Source: Rhodococcus sp. 14-2470-1b (GTDB taxonomy: Bacteria; Actinomycetota; Actinomycetes; Mycobacteriales; Mycobacteriaceae). Taken from it: a stretch of 64,000 bases of DNA. This document shows positions 26,979 to 35,872 of the stretch, piece by piece (position 1 is the first letter of the stretch; every line of letters starts with the position of its first letter). The notes beneath the pieces were generated by a model, which was given only the letters and a program-made list of their open reading frames with translations, ran no database searches and had not been told where the DNA came from. Both the position numbers and the translations under genes were made by a program. Location: assembly GCF_002259415.1 (NCBI RefSeq), contig NZ_NPFY01000013.1:27625-91624 (forward strand), written 5' to 3'.

Positions 26979-28180
26979 CGGGTGCCACCCGGTGCAGCGA
27001 GTCCGCCGGGCAGAAAATCCAGTATCGAACCCGGCGACACAACCGGGCCCGTGTTGCCCGCACGGAACGGGTTCGATCCGGTATCGGCAACCACGTACGG
27101 GGTCGGCACGGCGTCGTCGGGCACGATGGGCAGTGCGCCGCATCGCGGGCCGCCCGACGCGGCAACGCGGGGGAGATCCGACTCGGGCCTGTAGGGCGGG
27201 ATTCCGAACAATACGGTGCTGTTGAGCAGCATGGTGCGTCCGTTTCCGCCGGACACCTCCTCTGCCCCCACCCGGGCGCGGTCCGCACCCTGCAGGAAGC
27301 AGGTGAACTGGGGTGAATATTCTTCCAGCAGTTCGGTTGTCGGCTTCAGCTCGTGCACGGTGCTCGAGATTCCTCCGGCATTGTCCGTCAGGACTCCGTT
27401 GCCCACATCGGCCATCCCGATGACACCGAGCAGCACGGTGTCGAGAGCATTGGCTTCGTCGACGAGAGTGCGCCCGGTGGTCGTCAGGTTACTCAGATCG
27501 GTCAGTACATCCGGTGCCGCGTCTGCGGCGGTGTCGCTCACGGTCGATCCGGAGTCGATATCGCGTTGCAGGGTCGGAATCCGAGGTTCGACGGCAGCGA
27601 GGAGTGCGTTCGTGTCGTCCAGGCTCCGTCCCAGGTCGCTGCCGCGCCCACCGAGTGCCGTGGCCAACGTCGTGAGGGTGGCGTTGAGCTTGTCCGGTTC
27701 CACTGCCGACAGAACCTGGGTGAGCGATTCGAAAACGGTGTTGACCTCCACTGTCACCGAGGACGAGTCGATGACAGCGCCGGAGGCGATCGGCGTCGTC
27801 GACGGATCGGCCGGTTCGGTGAGTGTGACGAACTTCGAACCGAAGATGGTGGTGGCGGCGATGTTCGCTTCCACGTTCTCGGGTATCGATTGTGCTGCAT
27901 CGCTGTTCAATCGCAGCTGGACGACGGCACCGCCTGCGTCCCGATCGACGACGTCGACGGTCCCCACTTCCACCCCGTGCATCTTCACCAGGGCACCTGC
28001 TTGCATGACGAGACCGCTACGGTCGGATCTCAGTGTCACCCGCGTAGGTGGATCGACGGCGTCCTGCGCGGCGCCGGTGAAGGCGAGGTAGGTGGCGGCG
28101 ACTGCGACGGCGACCGTGGCCGCCAGAACCACAGCCGCCAGGCGGGTTGCGCCGGATCCGGTGCTGTTCACGTCGGACAT
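26975..28180 (-). CDS. mceA: MceA, Mce-family subunit
   Basis: A 401-residue first subunit of the hexamer: anchor at about 12-33, MCE domain (SDRSGLVMQAGALVKMHGVEV), helices, and the late SPQFTCFLQG segment typical of MceA. The ATG at 28180 follows the permease stop by one base, with GGGATGAG as ribosome site. Confidence 0.92.
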   Translation of the reverse strand: MSDVNSTGSGATRLAAVVLAATVAVAVAATYLAFTGAAQDAVDPPTRVTLRSDRSGLVMQAGALVKMHGVEVGTVDVVDRDAGGAVVQLRLNSDAAQSIPENVEANIAATTIFGSKFVTLTEPADPSTTPIASGAVIDSSSVTVEVNTVFESLTQVLSAVEPDKLNATLTTLATALGGRGSDLGRSLDDTNALLAAVEPRIPTLQRDIDSGSTVSDTAADAAPDVLTDLSNLTTTGRTLVDEANALDTVLLGVIGMADVGNGVLTDNAGGISSTVHELKPTTELLEEYSPQFTCFLQGADRARVGAEEVSGGNGRTMLLNSTVLFGIPPYRPESDLPRVAASGGPRCGALPIVPDDAVPTPYVVADTGSNPFRAGNTGPVVSPGSILDFLPGGLAAPGGTR

Positions 28181-28181
28181 C

Positions 28182-29024
28182 TCATCCCGCCAGGTGCACT
28201 GATCGGGAATTGCCGTAGAGGGCAAGTGAAATCATCAACGTGACCATGACGACGGTGATGAGCGAGAGTCGAACAGCGCGACCGGTTGCGGTCCCTACTC
28301 CCGCCGGCCCACCCGATGCGGTGTAGCCGTAGTAGGTGTGAATCAGCATCACCGCGGTGGCCATCATGAACACTTGCAGGAAGGACCACAGCACGTCCGA
28401 GGGGACGAGGAACGTGGAGAAGTAGTGGTCGTAGACGCCACCAGATTGGCCGAGAACGACCACGGTGGCTATGCGGCTCGCCAGAAACGAGGTGATGAGA
28501 GACAGGGAGTACAGGGGCAGGACTGCGATCATGCCGGCGAGCACGCGGGTTCCGACCAGGTACGGCACCGATTTGATGGCCATGACTTCGAGCGCGTCGA
28601 TCTCTTCGCTGATACGCATCGCGCCCAACTGGGCGGTGGTACCTGCGCCGATCGTCGCGGCGAGGCCGACGCCTGCCGTGATCGGAGCCACGACTCGCAC
28701 GTTGACGTACGCGGCGAGGAATCCGGTGAGCGCGTCGACTCCGATGTTTCCCAGTGAATCGAATCCCTGGACGGCAACGGTGGCACCGGCGAACAGGGTG
28801 AGGAACCCCAGCACGACGATGCTTCCTCCGACTGCCGCGAGAGCCCCTGTGCCGAGACTGATCTCGGCAAGTACACGGAGTGTCTCGGCGCGGTAGTCGC
28901 GCGCGGCCTTACCCGTCGACGCGAGGGCGCGTCCGAAGAAGAGTGCCAAGTCGCCGACGTCGTCGATGCCGCGAACGACACCGCGCACACGGTTACTCAC
29001 TCGGATCGACATATCGAAGCCCAT
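28182..29024 (-). CDS. yrbEB: YrbEB, MlaE-type ABC permease of the Mce importer
   Basis: A 280-residue inner-membrane permease of the MlaE/YrbE family. The middle carries GAMRISEEIDALEVMAIKSVPYL with the EExDALE-like signature that contacts the MceG-type ATPase. The ATPase itself (MceG) is not in the window; in actinobacteria it is usually encoded elsewhere and shared. At least five membrane segments are visible. Confidence 0.92.
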   Translation of the reverse strand: MGFDMSIRVSNRVRGVVRGIDDVGDLALFFGRALASTGKAARDYRAETLRVLAEISLGTGALAAVGGSIVVLGFLTLFAGATVAVQGFDSLGNIGVDALTGFLAAYVNVRVVAPITAGVGLAATIGAGTTAQLGAMRISEEIDALEVMAIKSVPYLVGTRVLAGMIAVLPLYSLSLITSFLASRIATVVVLGQSGGVYDHYFSTFLVPSDVLWSFLQVFMMATAVMLIHTYYGYTASGGPAGVGTATGRAVRLSLITVVMVTLMISLALYGNSRSVHLAG

Positions 29025-29030
29025 CGCTTG

Positions 29031-29816
29031 TCACCGGTCACTCAGAGCGAGGCCGACGGATGTCAGCGCGAGATTGACGAGAAACAGTGCGACGAAGGAG
29101 AACACGACGGTTTCGTTGACCGCCTCGCCGACGCTTTTCGGTCCGCCGACGACCGACAACCCGCGGTAGCAGGCGATCAGTGCTGCCAACAATCCGAACA
29201 GGGCTGCCTTGATCTCGGACAGAACCAGTTCCGGTAGACCGACGAGCAGGGTTATGCCGGATACGTATGCACCAGGCGTGACGTCCTGCAGGTACACGGA
29301 GAAGAAGAAGCCGCCGACGAGGCCGATGGTGCAGACGGCACCGTTCAGCAGTGTTGCGATCAGAGTGCAGGCAACGACGCGGGGGACCACGAGCCGATGA
29401 ACGGGGTCGATACCGAGAACTTCCATCGCCGCGACTTCCTCACGGATGGTGCGTGAACCGAGGTCGGCGGCGATCGCGGTTGCCGCAGCGCCCGCGACGA
29501 CCAGGACGGTCACCAGGGGTCCGATCTGGGTCACCGCGCCCAATCCGGCTCCCGCACCGCTGAGGTCACTTGCCCCGAGTTCGGAGAGCAACGAGTTGAG
29601 GGTGAACACGACCAGGACCGTGAACGGGATGGACATCAGGATCGTGGGCAGTAGTGACACCCGAGCGATGAACCAGCTCTGGTCCACGAATTCTCGCCAC
29701 TGAAAGTCTCGACGTCCAAGGGCTACTGCGGTATCCAGGGCCAAGCCTAAGAACTCGCCGACCGAGGACGCCGCAGCGACGGTAACGCGGGCCGCACTCC
29801 GAAGAGCCTGAGTCAC
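29031..29816 (-). CDS. yrbEA: YrbEA, MlaE-type ABC permease of the Mce importer
   Basis: A 261-residue partner permease with LGSRTIREEVAAMEVLGIDP, the family ATPase-contact motif, and five to six membrane segments. It starts at GTG 29816, inside the last codons of the multicopper oxidase gene (GTGA overlap). The mce operon therefore begins with the oxidase rather than with yrbEA. Confidence 0.92.
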   Translation of the reverse strand: MTQALRSAARVTVAAASSVGEFLGLALDTAVALGRRDFQWREFVDQSWFIARVSLLPTILMSIPFTVLVVFTLNSLLSELGASDLSGAGAGLGAVTQIGPLVTVLVVAGAAATAIAADLGSRTIREEVAAMEVLGIDPVHRLVVPRVVACTLIATLLNGAVCTIGLVGGFFFSVYLQDVTPGAYVSGITLLVGLPELVLSEIKAALFGLLAALIACYRGLSVVGGPKSVGEAVNETVVFSFVALFLVNLALTSVGLALSDR

Positions 29817-31663
29817 GGCACTATCCGGTACTTGAGCATCATGTCGTGGTCCTCGTGGTCGAGGAGATGGCAGTGCCAGACGTAGCCCTGAAGGTCACCG
29901 GCGGATTCCTCGGAATGATCGACTCCGTTGTGGACCTCGTGCATGGGGTCGTGACGGTTGTCGTGATCGGTGCTCGGCTGTACGGCAGCGGCCGGTCGAG
30001 GGAAGGTGGCGTCGGGGTCGAAACCCAATTCCTCGGCCGTCGGGAAACGTACGACGATGCGCGTGACCGTCCCGCCGTCGACTCGGACCGTGTCCTTCCA
30101 GCCTGCCTCCCACGGTGCAGGCGGGGTCATCGGTCCGCCGAGGAAGCCCTCCGGGTCAGGGGTCCACTTGATCCCGATGGCCGGCTGCGGATTCGCGACC
30201 TGGTAATCGAGGGTGCGCAGTGGTGTACGACCCACGATCCTGAAGGTGACGAGGTGGATGTGAATCGGGTGGGGATCGGGCGTGATGTTGACGATGTTCC
30301 ACTGCTCGACGGTGCCGGGTCGCGGCATTTCGATGTCCGGGTCGCTGTAGCGAAGATTGTTCAGCGACATGATGGCCGGCGGATTGCGTAGTGCATAGGG
30401 CTGGCTGACGGTGACGGTGCGAATCTTCGTCGGCTGCTGGATGGGTCCGATCGGTGCAGGCCCTCGACTGCCGCGCAGCGATGTAGGTATCCCGCCGGTG
30501 AACCCGCGCGCGGTACCCACTCGAAAGCGGCAGAACAGCGGCATGGTGACTGCGCCGATGACGGCCGCTTGGAAGGGCGGGGCCTCGTCGTTGAGTAGCT
30601 CGACCGTCTGGCCTCCGTCGTACTCGGAGAAATCCACGAGCACGTCGTACCTCTCGCCTGGGGCGACCCTGATGGACGTGACGGGGACGGGGGCGTCGAG
30701 CAATCCGCCATCGTTACCGATGACCCAGAACTTCATGTGGTTCTCGAAGTGCAGATTCCACACGCTGTAGGAGGCGGCGTTGATCATTCGAAAGCGATAC
30801 AGCCCTCGGGCAACGGTGAGTTCTGGCCAGATCATGCCGTTGACGAGCCCGACGTCTCCGACGGCGCCACCTTCCCATGAACCCTCCGGCACGATGCGAG
30901 TCGATCTGATGCTCAGGTGGCTGTCCTCGCGAAAGATTTTCTCCTGCATGACCAGTGGCATCTCGAACTCGCCGGCAGGTAGGCCGAGGGGGTTGTCGGT
31001 GCGACCGGTGTCGAATCGATCTCGGAGCAGGTACATCCCGGCCAGGCCTGCGTAGACGTTGACGCGGGTGATTGCCATCGCGTGATCGTGATACCAGAGC
31101 GTTGCCGCTTCCTGCCTGTTGGGAAAGTGATGGACGATGCTTCCGCCAGGGATCGTGAGCTGCTCCGGGTTGCCGTCGCTCTCCGGCGGGGTCACGCCAC
31201 CGTGTAAATGCAGCGACATCGGCGTCGAGGTACGGAAACTCTCGGTCACACCGTGCAGCGAGGTGTCCATGTCCCGGGCCATGGGATGCAGGGCCATGTT
31301 GTTGGAGAATCGGAGAGTCAGCGGATCGTCGGCGTGCGCTTCGACGATGGGCCCGAGGTAGCCGAGTTGTGCGTTCGGTCCGCAGTGATATGCCAGCGCG
31401 GGGACTTCGGGCATGTCGGTATGAAATCTGTGCATCGCAGACACCGCGTCGACCGAGAGATTCGATCCCGACACCGTAGGCAGTGTCGGTAGTGCATCCC
31501 GGAACGGAGCCACGTCGGGCGAGTGGAACAGCAGCGGACTCTCGAACGCGTCGTCGACGGGCGAGGTGAACGCGCGGGAGGCGCTGACGCCGCCGAGTGC
31601 GACTGCCGCGGTGCCGACCCCCAGCGCTCGGAAGAGGGTGCGGCGGGTCATGTCCTGCGCCAT
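29813..31663 (-). CDS. Tat-exported multicopper oxidase heading the mce operon
   Basis: A 616-residue oxidase of the CotA / bilirubin-oxidase / phenoxazinone-synthase group that couples four one-electron oxidations to reduction of O2 to water. The N-terminus MTRRTLFRALGVGTAAVAL is a twin-arginine signal, so it acts outside the membrane. All copper motifs are present: SLHLHGG near 150, LWYHDHA near 192, HPIHIHL near 468, and WHCHLLDHEDHDMM near 598. A His/Asp-rich insert (about 565-590) precedes the last motif and could hold extra copper. Start ATG 31663 is favoured over an upstream open frame. Its stop overlaps yrbEA by 4 bases, which ties it to lipid import. Natural substrate unknown. Confidence 0.9.
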   Translation of the reverse strand: MAQDMTRRTLFRALGVGTAAVALGGVSASRAFTSPVDDAFESPLLFHSPDVAPFRDALPTLPTVSGSNLSVDAVSAMHRFHTDMPEVPALAYHCGPNAQLGYLGPIVEAHADDPLTLRFSNNMALHPMARDMDTSLHGVTESFRTSTPMSLHLHGGVTPPESDGNPEQLTIPGGSIVHHFPNRQEAATLWYHDHAMAITRVNVYAGLAGMYLLRDRFDTGRTDNPLGLPAGEFEMPLVMQEKIFREDSHLSIRSTRIVPEGSWEGGAVGDVGLVNGMIWPELTVARGLYRFRMINAASYSVWNLHFENHMKFWVIGNDGGLLDAPVPVTSIRVAPGERYDVLVDFSEYDGGQTVELLNDEAPPFQAAVIGAVTMPLFCRFRVGTARGFTGGIPTSLRGSRGPAPIGPIQQPTKIRTVTVSQPYALRNPPAIMSLNNLRYSDPDIEMPRPGTVEQWNIVNITPDPHPIHIHLVTFRIVGRTPLRTLDYQVANPQPAIGIKWTPDPEGFLGGPMTPPAPWEAGWKDTVRVDGGTVTRIVVRFPTAEELGFDPDATFPRPAAAVQPSTDHDNRHDPMHEVHNGVDHSEESAGDLQGYVWHCHLLDHEDHDMMLKYRIVP

Positions 31664-31702
31664 GTGTGAGGGGCCTTTCGCACGGTCCGACAATGTGACA
31701 CG

Positions 31703-31724
31703 CACCATACCGCACTGTATGGTG
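31703..31724. promoter_or_regulatory. Operator candidate 3: CCATAC-N6-GTATGG with 8-base arms
   Basis: Perfect arms CACCATAC (31703-31710) and GTATGGTG (31717-31724) with the same 6-base spacing as at 20112. It lies in the 100-bp region between the multicopper oxidase-mce operon and the divergent lipase-like gene, where it can control both. This is the best copy of the three. Confidence 0.7.
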
Positions 31725-31763
31725 TGGTCAGCCGAATTCGACGAAACCGCTGATAGGAAGCCA

Positions 31764-32594
31764 ATGAACCTGCGTGAGAACGTCGGTCGAGCACTACGTG
31801 GAATAGGTGCGACGTCAATTGCTGTCGCCGCAGTCCTGAACGTCGAGGTCGCGACTGCAGCCGCCTCTCCCTCGGCGTGCGCAACGCCCACCGTCCTCGT
31901 GCACGATCTCGCATCCTCGGAGCGCGAGTGGGACGGGTGGCTCGACGACCTGGACCGGCATGGGTTGTGCGCGTTCTCCTTCACCTACGGCAGTTCGGAT
32001 GCATCGGCGCTACTGCAGCTGGCTGGGCTCACGGTGACAGGTCTGACGAGCATCGAGGACTCGGCGCTCGAGTTCGGCGCATTCGTCGCCTCCGTCCGTG
32101 AAAGAACCGGGGCCGACCGAGTGCAGGTTCTCGCCCGCGGTGCCGGCGGGTTGGTGGCTCAGCAGTGGGTAGCGCGGTCCCGTGCGCAGGACGTTCGCAC
32201 GCTCGTGACCGTCGGACCGTTGTGGAACGGAACCGATGTGGCCGGCCTCGGCAGCCTGGCCGCGTTCAATCGGAGCATCGGAATCTACGACGCTCTCGCC
32301 GCCGTGGAAAAGCCCCTGCTCGAACCGAGTTGCGCGGCGTGCGGCCAGATCGTGGCCAATTCCGGCTACATGCACGACGCTGCTCGTGCCGGATGGGTCT
32401 CGCCGGGCGTGCGGTACGTCAACGTGATCTCGCGGTACGACGGGCTCATGACCGATCCGCTGTCGGCAGCACTGCCCGGCAGTGAAAATCTCGTCGTGCA
32501 AGACGTGGATCCGGAGGATCGGTCCGATCACCTGCACTTGTCGAACGATCCCCTCGTCCGTCGGTTGGCCCTCGGCGCCCTGGCCGTCGGATGA
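31764..32594 (+). CDS. Secreted lipase-like alpha/beta hydrolase lacking the nucleophile serine
   Basis: A 276-residue exported protein of the class 2 lipase type: signal peptide (cleavage after ATAAAS), PTVLVHDLASSEREW where active relatives have a HGxG-like start, an elbow, and a late Asp/His pair (DVDPEDRSDHLHLSND). The elbow reads VLARGAGG, while active family members have GHSQGG or similar; the Ser is Gly. Two Cys (SCAAC) may form a disulfide. It is probably a non-catalytic binding protein or a decaying enzyme. It is divergent from the multicopper oxidase and shares the palindrome at 31703. Confidence 0.7.
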   Translation: MNLRENVGRALRGIGATSIAVAAVLNVEVATAAASPSACATPTVLVHDLASSEREWDGWLDDLDRHGLCAFSFTYGSSDASALLQLAGLTVTGLTSIEDSALEFGAFVASVRERTGADRVQVLARGAGGLVAQQWVARSRAQDVRTLVTVGPLWNGTDVAGLGSLAAFNRSIGIYDALAAVEKPLLEPSCAACGQIVANSGYMHDAARAGWVSPGVRYVNVISRYDGLMTDPLSAALPGSENLVVQDVDPEDRSDHLHLSNDPLVRRLALGALAVG

Positions 32595-32655
32595 CGACTC
32601 CGGATCGTACGATCGAAGGGCGGTACGCCACCCCGACAGCGAGGAGTTCACTCTG

Positions 32656-33285
32656 ATGGCAGGAACACCCAGGTCGGCTTCGACGCGCCGCGCACCCGCA
32701 AAGAAGGCTGCGGCTGCCAAGACCGGGAGCAAGCCGGCGCGACGCGCAACACGCCTGTCGGTCGACGATTGGATCGACGCCTCGTTCGAACTGATGGCGA
32801 CCGACGGTGTCTCCGGAGTGAAGATCACCAAGTTGTGTGAACGCCTCGAGGTCACCAAAGGCAGCTTCTACTGGCATTTCGCCGACATCGACAAGCTGAT
32901 GGAAGCGATCGCGGACAAGTGGTGCGACACCCAGAACGACACGGTGCGCGGATTGAAGGGGCTCGAGACCGTCGAGGTCGAACAGCGCCTGCAGATCATG
33001 GCCGAACTGTTGATCGACCAACGCACGTGGGCAGTGGAGTCGGCCGTCCGGGATTGGGCACGCAACTACGGCAAGATCGCCGACGCTGTGCGCGAACTGG
33101 ACAATCGAATCTTCGAGGTCGTACAGCGCTCGTTGCTCGATCTCGAGTTCGACCCGGACGAAGCGCGGCTCCGGGCAGGCATTCTCGTGTATTCGGGCAT
33201 CGGCTTCGTTCACGCACGGGGCTCCCTGCCCACCCCGACAGCTGCGGAAGTACATGCAATGTTCGAGCTGCTCACACGGCATTGA
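32656..33285 (+). CDS. TetR-family transcriptional regulator
   Basis: A 209-residue repressor. A basic Ala/Lys-rich tail (1-35) precedes the TetR DNA-binding domain: LSVDDWIDASFELMATDGV, then ITKLCERLEVTKGSFYWHF. The rest is the ligand domain. GAGGAG at 32641-32646 fixes ATG 32656. It is the regulator nearest to the palindrome at 31703 and lies between the mce operon and a CoA transferase gene, so it is the prime candidate to bind CCATAC-N6-GTATGG. The extended basic tail could add DNA contacts. Confidence 0.88.
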   Translation: MAGTPRSASTRRAPAKKAAAAKTGSKPARRATRLSVDDWIDASFELMATDGVSGVKITKLCERLEVTKGSFYWHFADIDKLMEAIADKWCDTQNDTVRGLKGLETVEVEQRLQIMAELLIDQRTWAVESAVRDWARNYGKIADAVRELDNRIFEVVQRSLLDLEFDPDEARLRAGILVYSGIGFVHARGSLPTPTAAEVHAMFELLTRH

Positions 33286-33316
33286 AACCGGTTCATCCCA
33301 CTCGACGGAGGCACCT

Positions 33317-34528
33317 GTGCTCGGAGAAGAATCGCCCGACGACTCGAACGCGCTGCCACTGAGCGGCTTTCGCGTTCTGGAACTGGGTAACTACATCGCC
33401 GGGCCCACTGCGGCGCGCATGCTCGCGGATTTCGGTGCCGAAGTGATCAAGGTGGAGCGCCCGGACACCGGCGACGAGACGCGGTCGTGGCGCCTGCACT
33501 CGGGGACCACGTCGATGTTGTTCAGGACGCTCAACCGCAACAAGAAGTCGATCGTGCTCGATCTCAAGACCGACGAAGGTAGGCGGCACGTCCTTGCTTT
33601 GGCGGCAACGTGCGATGTGGTGGTCGAAAACTTCAGACCGGGGACGTTGGAGAAGTGGGGGATTGGACCGGAAGAACTCGACGCGGCCAATCCCAACATC
33701 GTTCTGGTGCGCATTTCTGCGTTCGGTCAGACCGGACCGCTGTCGAGGCGTCCGGGATTTGCGGCAGTCGCCGAGGCCTACAGCGGTTTTCGGGAACTGG
33801 TCGGCGATCCCGACCGGCCACCCGTGCGAGTCGGGGTGTCCATAGGCGATACCGTCGCGGCCCTGTACGCGGGATTCGGAGCAGTGATGACGCTGCTGCA
33901 CAGCCGTTCTCGCTCCGACGAGCAGGGCTCGCTGCCGCTGCCGTCTCGCATTGTCGACGTCGCGCTGAGTGAATCGATGTTCTCGGTGATGGAGTCCTTG
34001 GTTCCCGATTACCTCGCGTACGGCGTCGAGCGACGACGCCTCGGCGGGCGGATGGAAGGAATAGCCCCATCCAACGCGTACACGTGCGCCGATGGGTTGT
34101 CGATCGTGGTCGCAGGCAACGGAGACGGCATCTTCGTTCGCTACATGCTGGCGATCGGGCGTCCCGACCTGGCCTCCGACCCCGAACTGTCGGGTGGTGC
34201 CGGCAGGTGGAAACGGCGAGACGAACTCGACGCGGCCATCGGGGCATGGGCTCTCACGCGGACGCGCGCCGAGGCCCTCGCGGTACTCGACGCTGCGGAA
34301 GTGCCGAGTGGTCCGATCAACACGGCAGCTGACATCTGCGCGGACGAGCACATGCTTTCCCGCAACATGATTCAACAGTTCCCGGTGGATACCGGCGGTC
34401 AGGATCCGGTCTCGGTGGGCTTCCCCGGAATCGTACCGGTGATCGGCGAGCGATCCCTACAGATCAGAAACCTCGGTCCCGAACTCGGCGAACACACCGA
34501 CGATATTCTCGACGAGCTCACGCGGTGA
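33317..34528 (+). CDS. Family III CoA transferase (CaiB/BaiF type)
   Basis: A 403-residue enzyme that moves CoA between an acyl-CoA and a free acid. Seen are LSGFRVLELGNYIAGPTAAR, the CoA-binding FGAEVIKVERP, NRNKKSIVLDLKTDEGR, VENFRPG, and RIVDVALSESMF, where the Asp is the catalytic residue expected for the family. GGAGG at 33307-33311 supports GTG 33317. It follows the TetR gene closely (31 bases) and may activate an acid product of the pathway next door. The acid is not predictable. Confidence 0.88.
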   Translation: MLGEESPDDSNALPLSGFRVLELGNYIAGPTAARMLADFGAEVIKVERPDTGDETRSWRLHSGTTSMLFRTLNRNKKSIVLDLKTDEGRRHVLALAATCDVVVENFRPGTLEKWGIGPEELDAANPNIVLVRISAFGQTGPLSRRPGFAAVAEAYSGFRELVGDPDRPPVRVGVSIGDTVAALYAGFGAVMTLLHSRSRSDEQGSLPLPSRIVDVALSESMFSVMESLVPDYLAYGVERRRLGGRMEGIAPSNAYTCADGLSIVVAGNGDGIFVRYMLAIGRPDLASDPELSGGAGRWKRRDELDAAIGAWALTRTRAEALAVLDAAEVPSGPINTAADICADEHMLSRNMIQQFPVDTGGQDPVSVGFPGIVPVIGERSLQIRNLGPELGEHTDDILDELTR

Positions 34529-34573
34529 CGAGGGGCAGGCCGCAGCACCGGCTGGTCGTGCTCCGGTACCTGG

Positions 34574-35848
34574 CTAAAGGCTACTGGCTGCGGTGAGGAA
34601 AGGGCTTTCGGTGGGCGGACTCGTTTCACTGGAGACGTGATGGGGACCGAGATCGGAAAGCCTTTGCACACCAAGCAATCGCATGGTTCTCACGATGTCG
34701 TCTCGGAGGATGGACAGAACCCGATCGACACCTGGTGCCCCGCCTGCCATGAGGCCGTACAGATATGGCCGGCCGATCATGCACGCGTCCGCGCCGAGAC
34801 ACAATGCGGCGACTATATCCGCGCCGGAACGTATTCCGCTGTCGAGCAGAATCGTGCGCGTCGGACCTACTGCTCTGCGGATCGCAGGGAGCGCAGTAAC
34901 AGGCGGGATGGTCCGGTCGAGTTGACGACCGCCATGGTTGGACAGGACGATCCCGTCTGCACCGAGTTCGAACGCGGTACAGGCGTCGCTCGGACTGACT
35001 ATTCCCTTGATCACGAGCTTTCCGCTCCATTCGGCACGGATCCACCTCAGGAAGGTGGCGTCGATGCCCTGTCGGAATTGCGAGTTGAGATCCGCGAACA
35101 TGGATTCTCCGGAACTTCCGAGCGCATCGAATCCAAGTGGTGCCCCAGTCAATGCCCCCGTCCACCACCTCGGGTGCACAGCCATGTCGACGAATGTTCG
35201 TGGGCTCACGGTCGGTGGAACGGTCAGTCCACTCCGCAGGTCTCTGCGTTTGGATCCGATGACTGCGGTATCCACAGTGACCACGAGGGTATCGAAGCCG
35301 TGGGTTCTCGCGGTGGCAAGGAGGTCGAGATTGGCCTGCTCGCTTTTGTGGGCGTAGAGCTGGAACCAGCGCGGTACGCGGGGTGTCACCTCGCAGATGT
35401 CCTGTGCCGATGCCGTACCCAGAGTTGCTAGTGTGTAGGGTATTTCAGCGCGATTCGCTGCCCATGCAACACCTATTTCGCCTTCGCGGTGGACCATGCG
35501 TGTGAAGCCGGTGGGAGCGAGGGCAAGTGGCATCCCTACGGTGTCACCCAGAATGTTCGATCGAGTGTCTGGATCGCTCACGTCGTTCAGTGCGGTCGGG
35601 TGGAATCGCAGACGCTGAAATGCATCTCGATTGGCGCGCAGAGTGATTTCTTCCTCGGCCGCTCCGTCCACGTAGTCGAAGATCGACCGCGGGACTCGCT
35701 TGCGGGCGCGAACTCGCATCTCCTCGACAGACAGGATTCTGTCGAGGGCAGATCTTCGGGATCGACGTTGTGTCAGCCCCAGCAGTTGAGCGGCCTGCTG
35801 CAGGTTGGGCAACTGCCGCTTCGGTTTCGGACGCTCGAGTGGGTCCAT
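34574..35848 (-). CDS. FMN-dependent alpha-hydroxy-acid oxidase / L-lactate dehydrogenase-like
   Basis: A 424-residue TIM-barrel flavoenzyme. RSIFDYVDGAAEEE near the N-terminus, APTGFTRM, WFQLYAHK, VTVDTAV, VIKGIVSPSDA with the FMN Lys, and SNHGGRQLD with the catalytic His and Arg are all present. It oxidises a 2-hydroxy acid to a 2-oxo acid and passes electrons to a quinone, a carrier or O2. Mandelate- or lactate-type substrates are equally possible. It is followed by its own promoter region on the minus strand and sits next to an IclR gene. Confidence 0.85.
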   Translation of the reverse strand: MDPLERPKPKRQLPNLQQAAQLLGLTQRRSRRSALDRILSVEEMRVRARKRVPRSIFDYVDGAAEEEITLRANRDAFQRLRFHPTALNDVSDPDTRSNILGDTVGMPLALAPTGFTRMVHREGEIGVAWAANRAEIPYTLATLGTASAQDICEVTPRVPRWFQLYAHKSEQANLDLLATARTHGFDTLVVTVDTAVIGSKRRDLRSGLTVPPTVSPRTFVDMAVHPRWWTGALTGAPLGFDALGSSGESMFADLNSQFRQGIDATFLRWIRAEWSGKLVIKGIVSPSDACTAFELGADGIVLSNHGGRQLDRTIPPVTALPAIRRAVGPTRTILLDSGIRSGADIVAALCLGADACMIGRPYLYGLMAGGAPGVDRVLSILRDDIVRTMRLLGVQRLSDLGPHHVSSETSPPTESPFLTAASSL

Positions 35849-35872
35849 GTGTCGATCCTTTCGTGGTCATCA

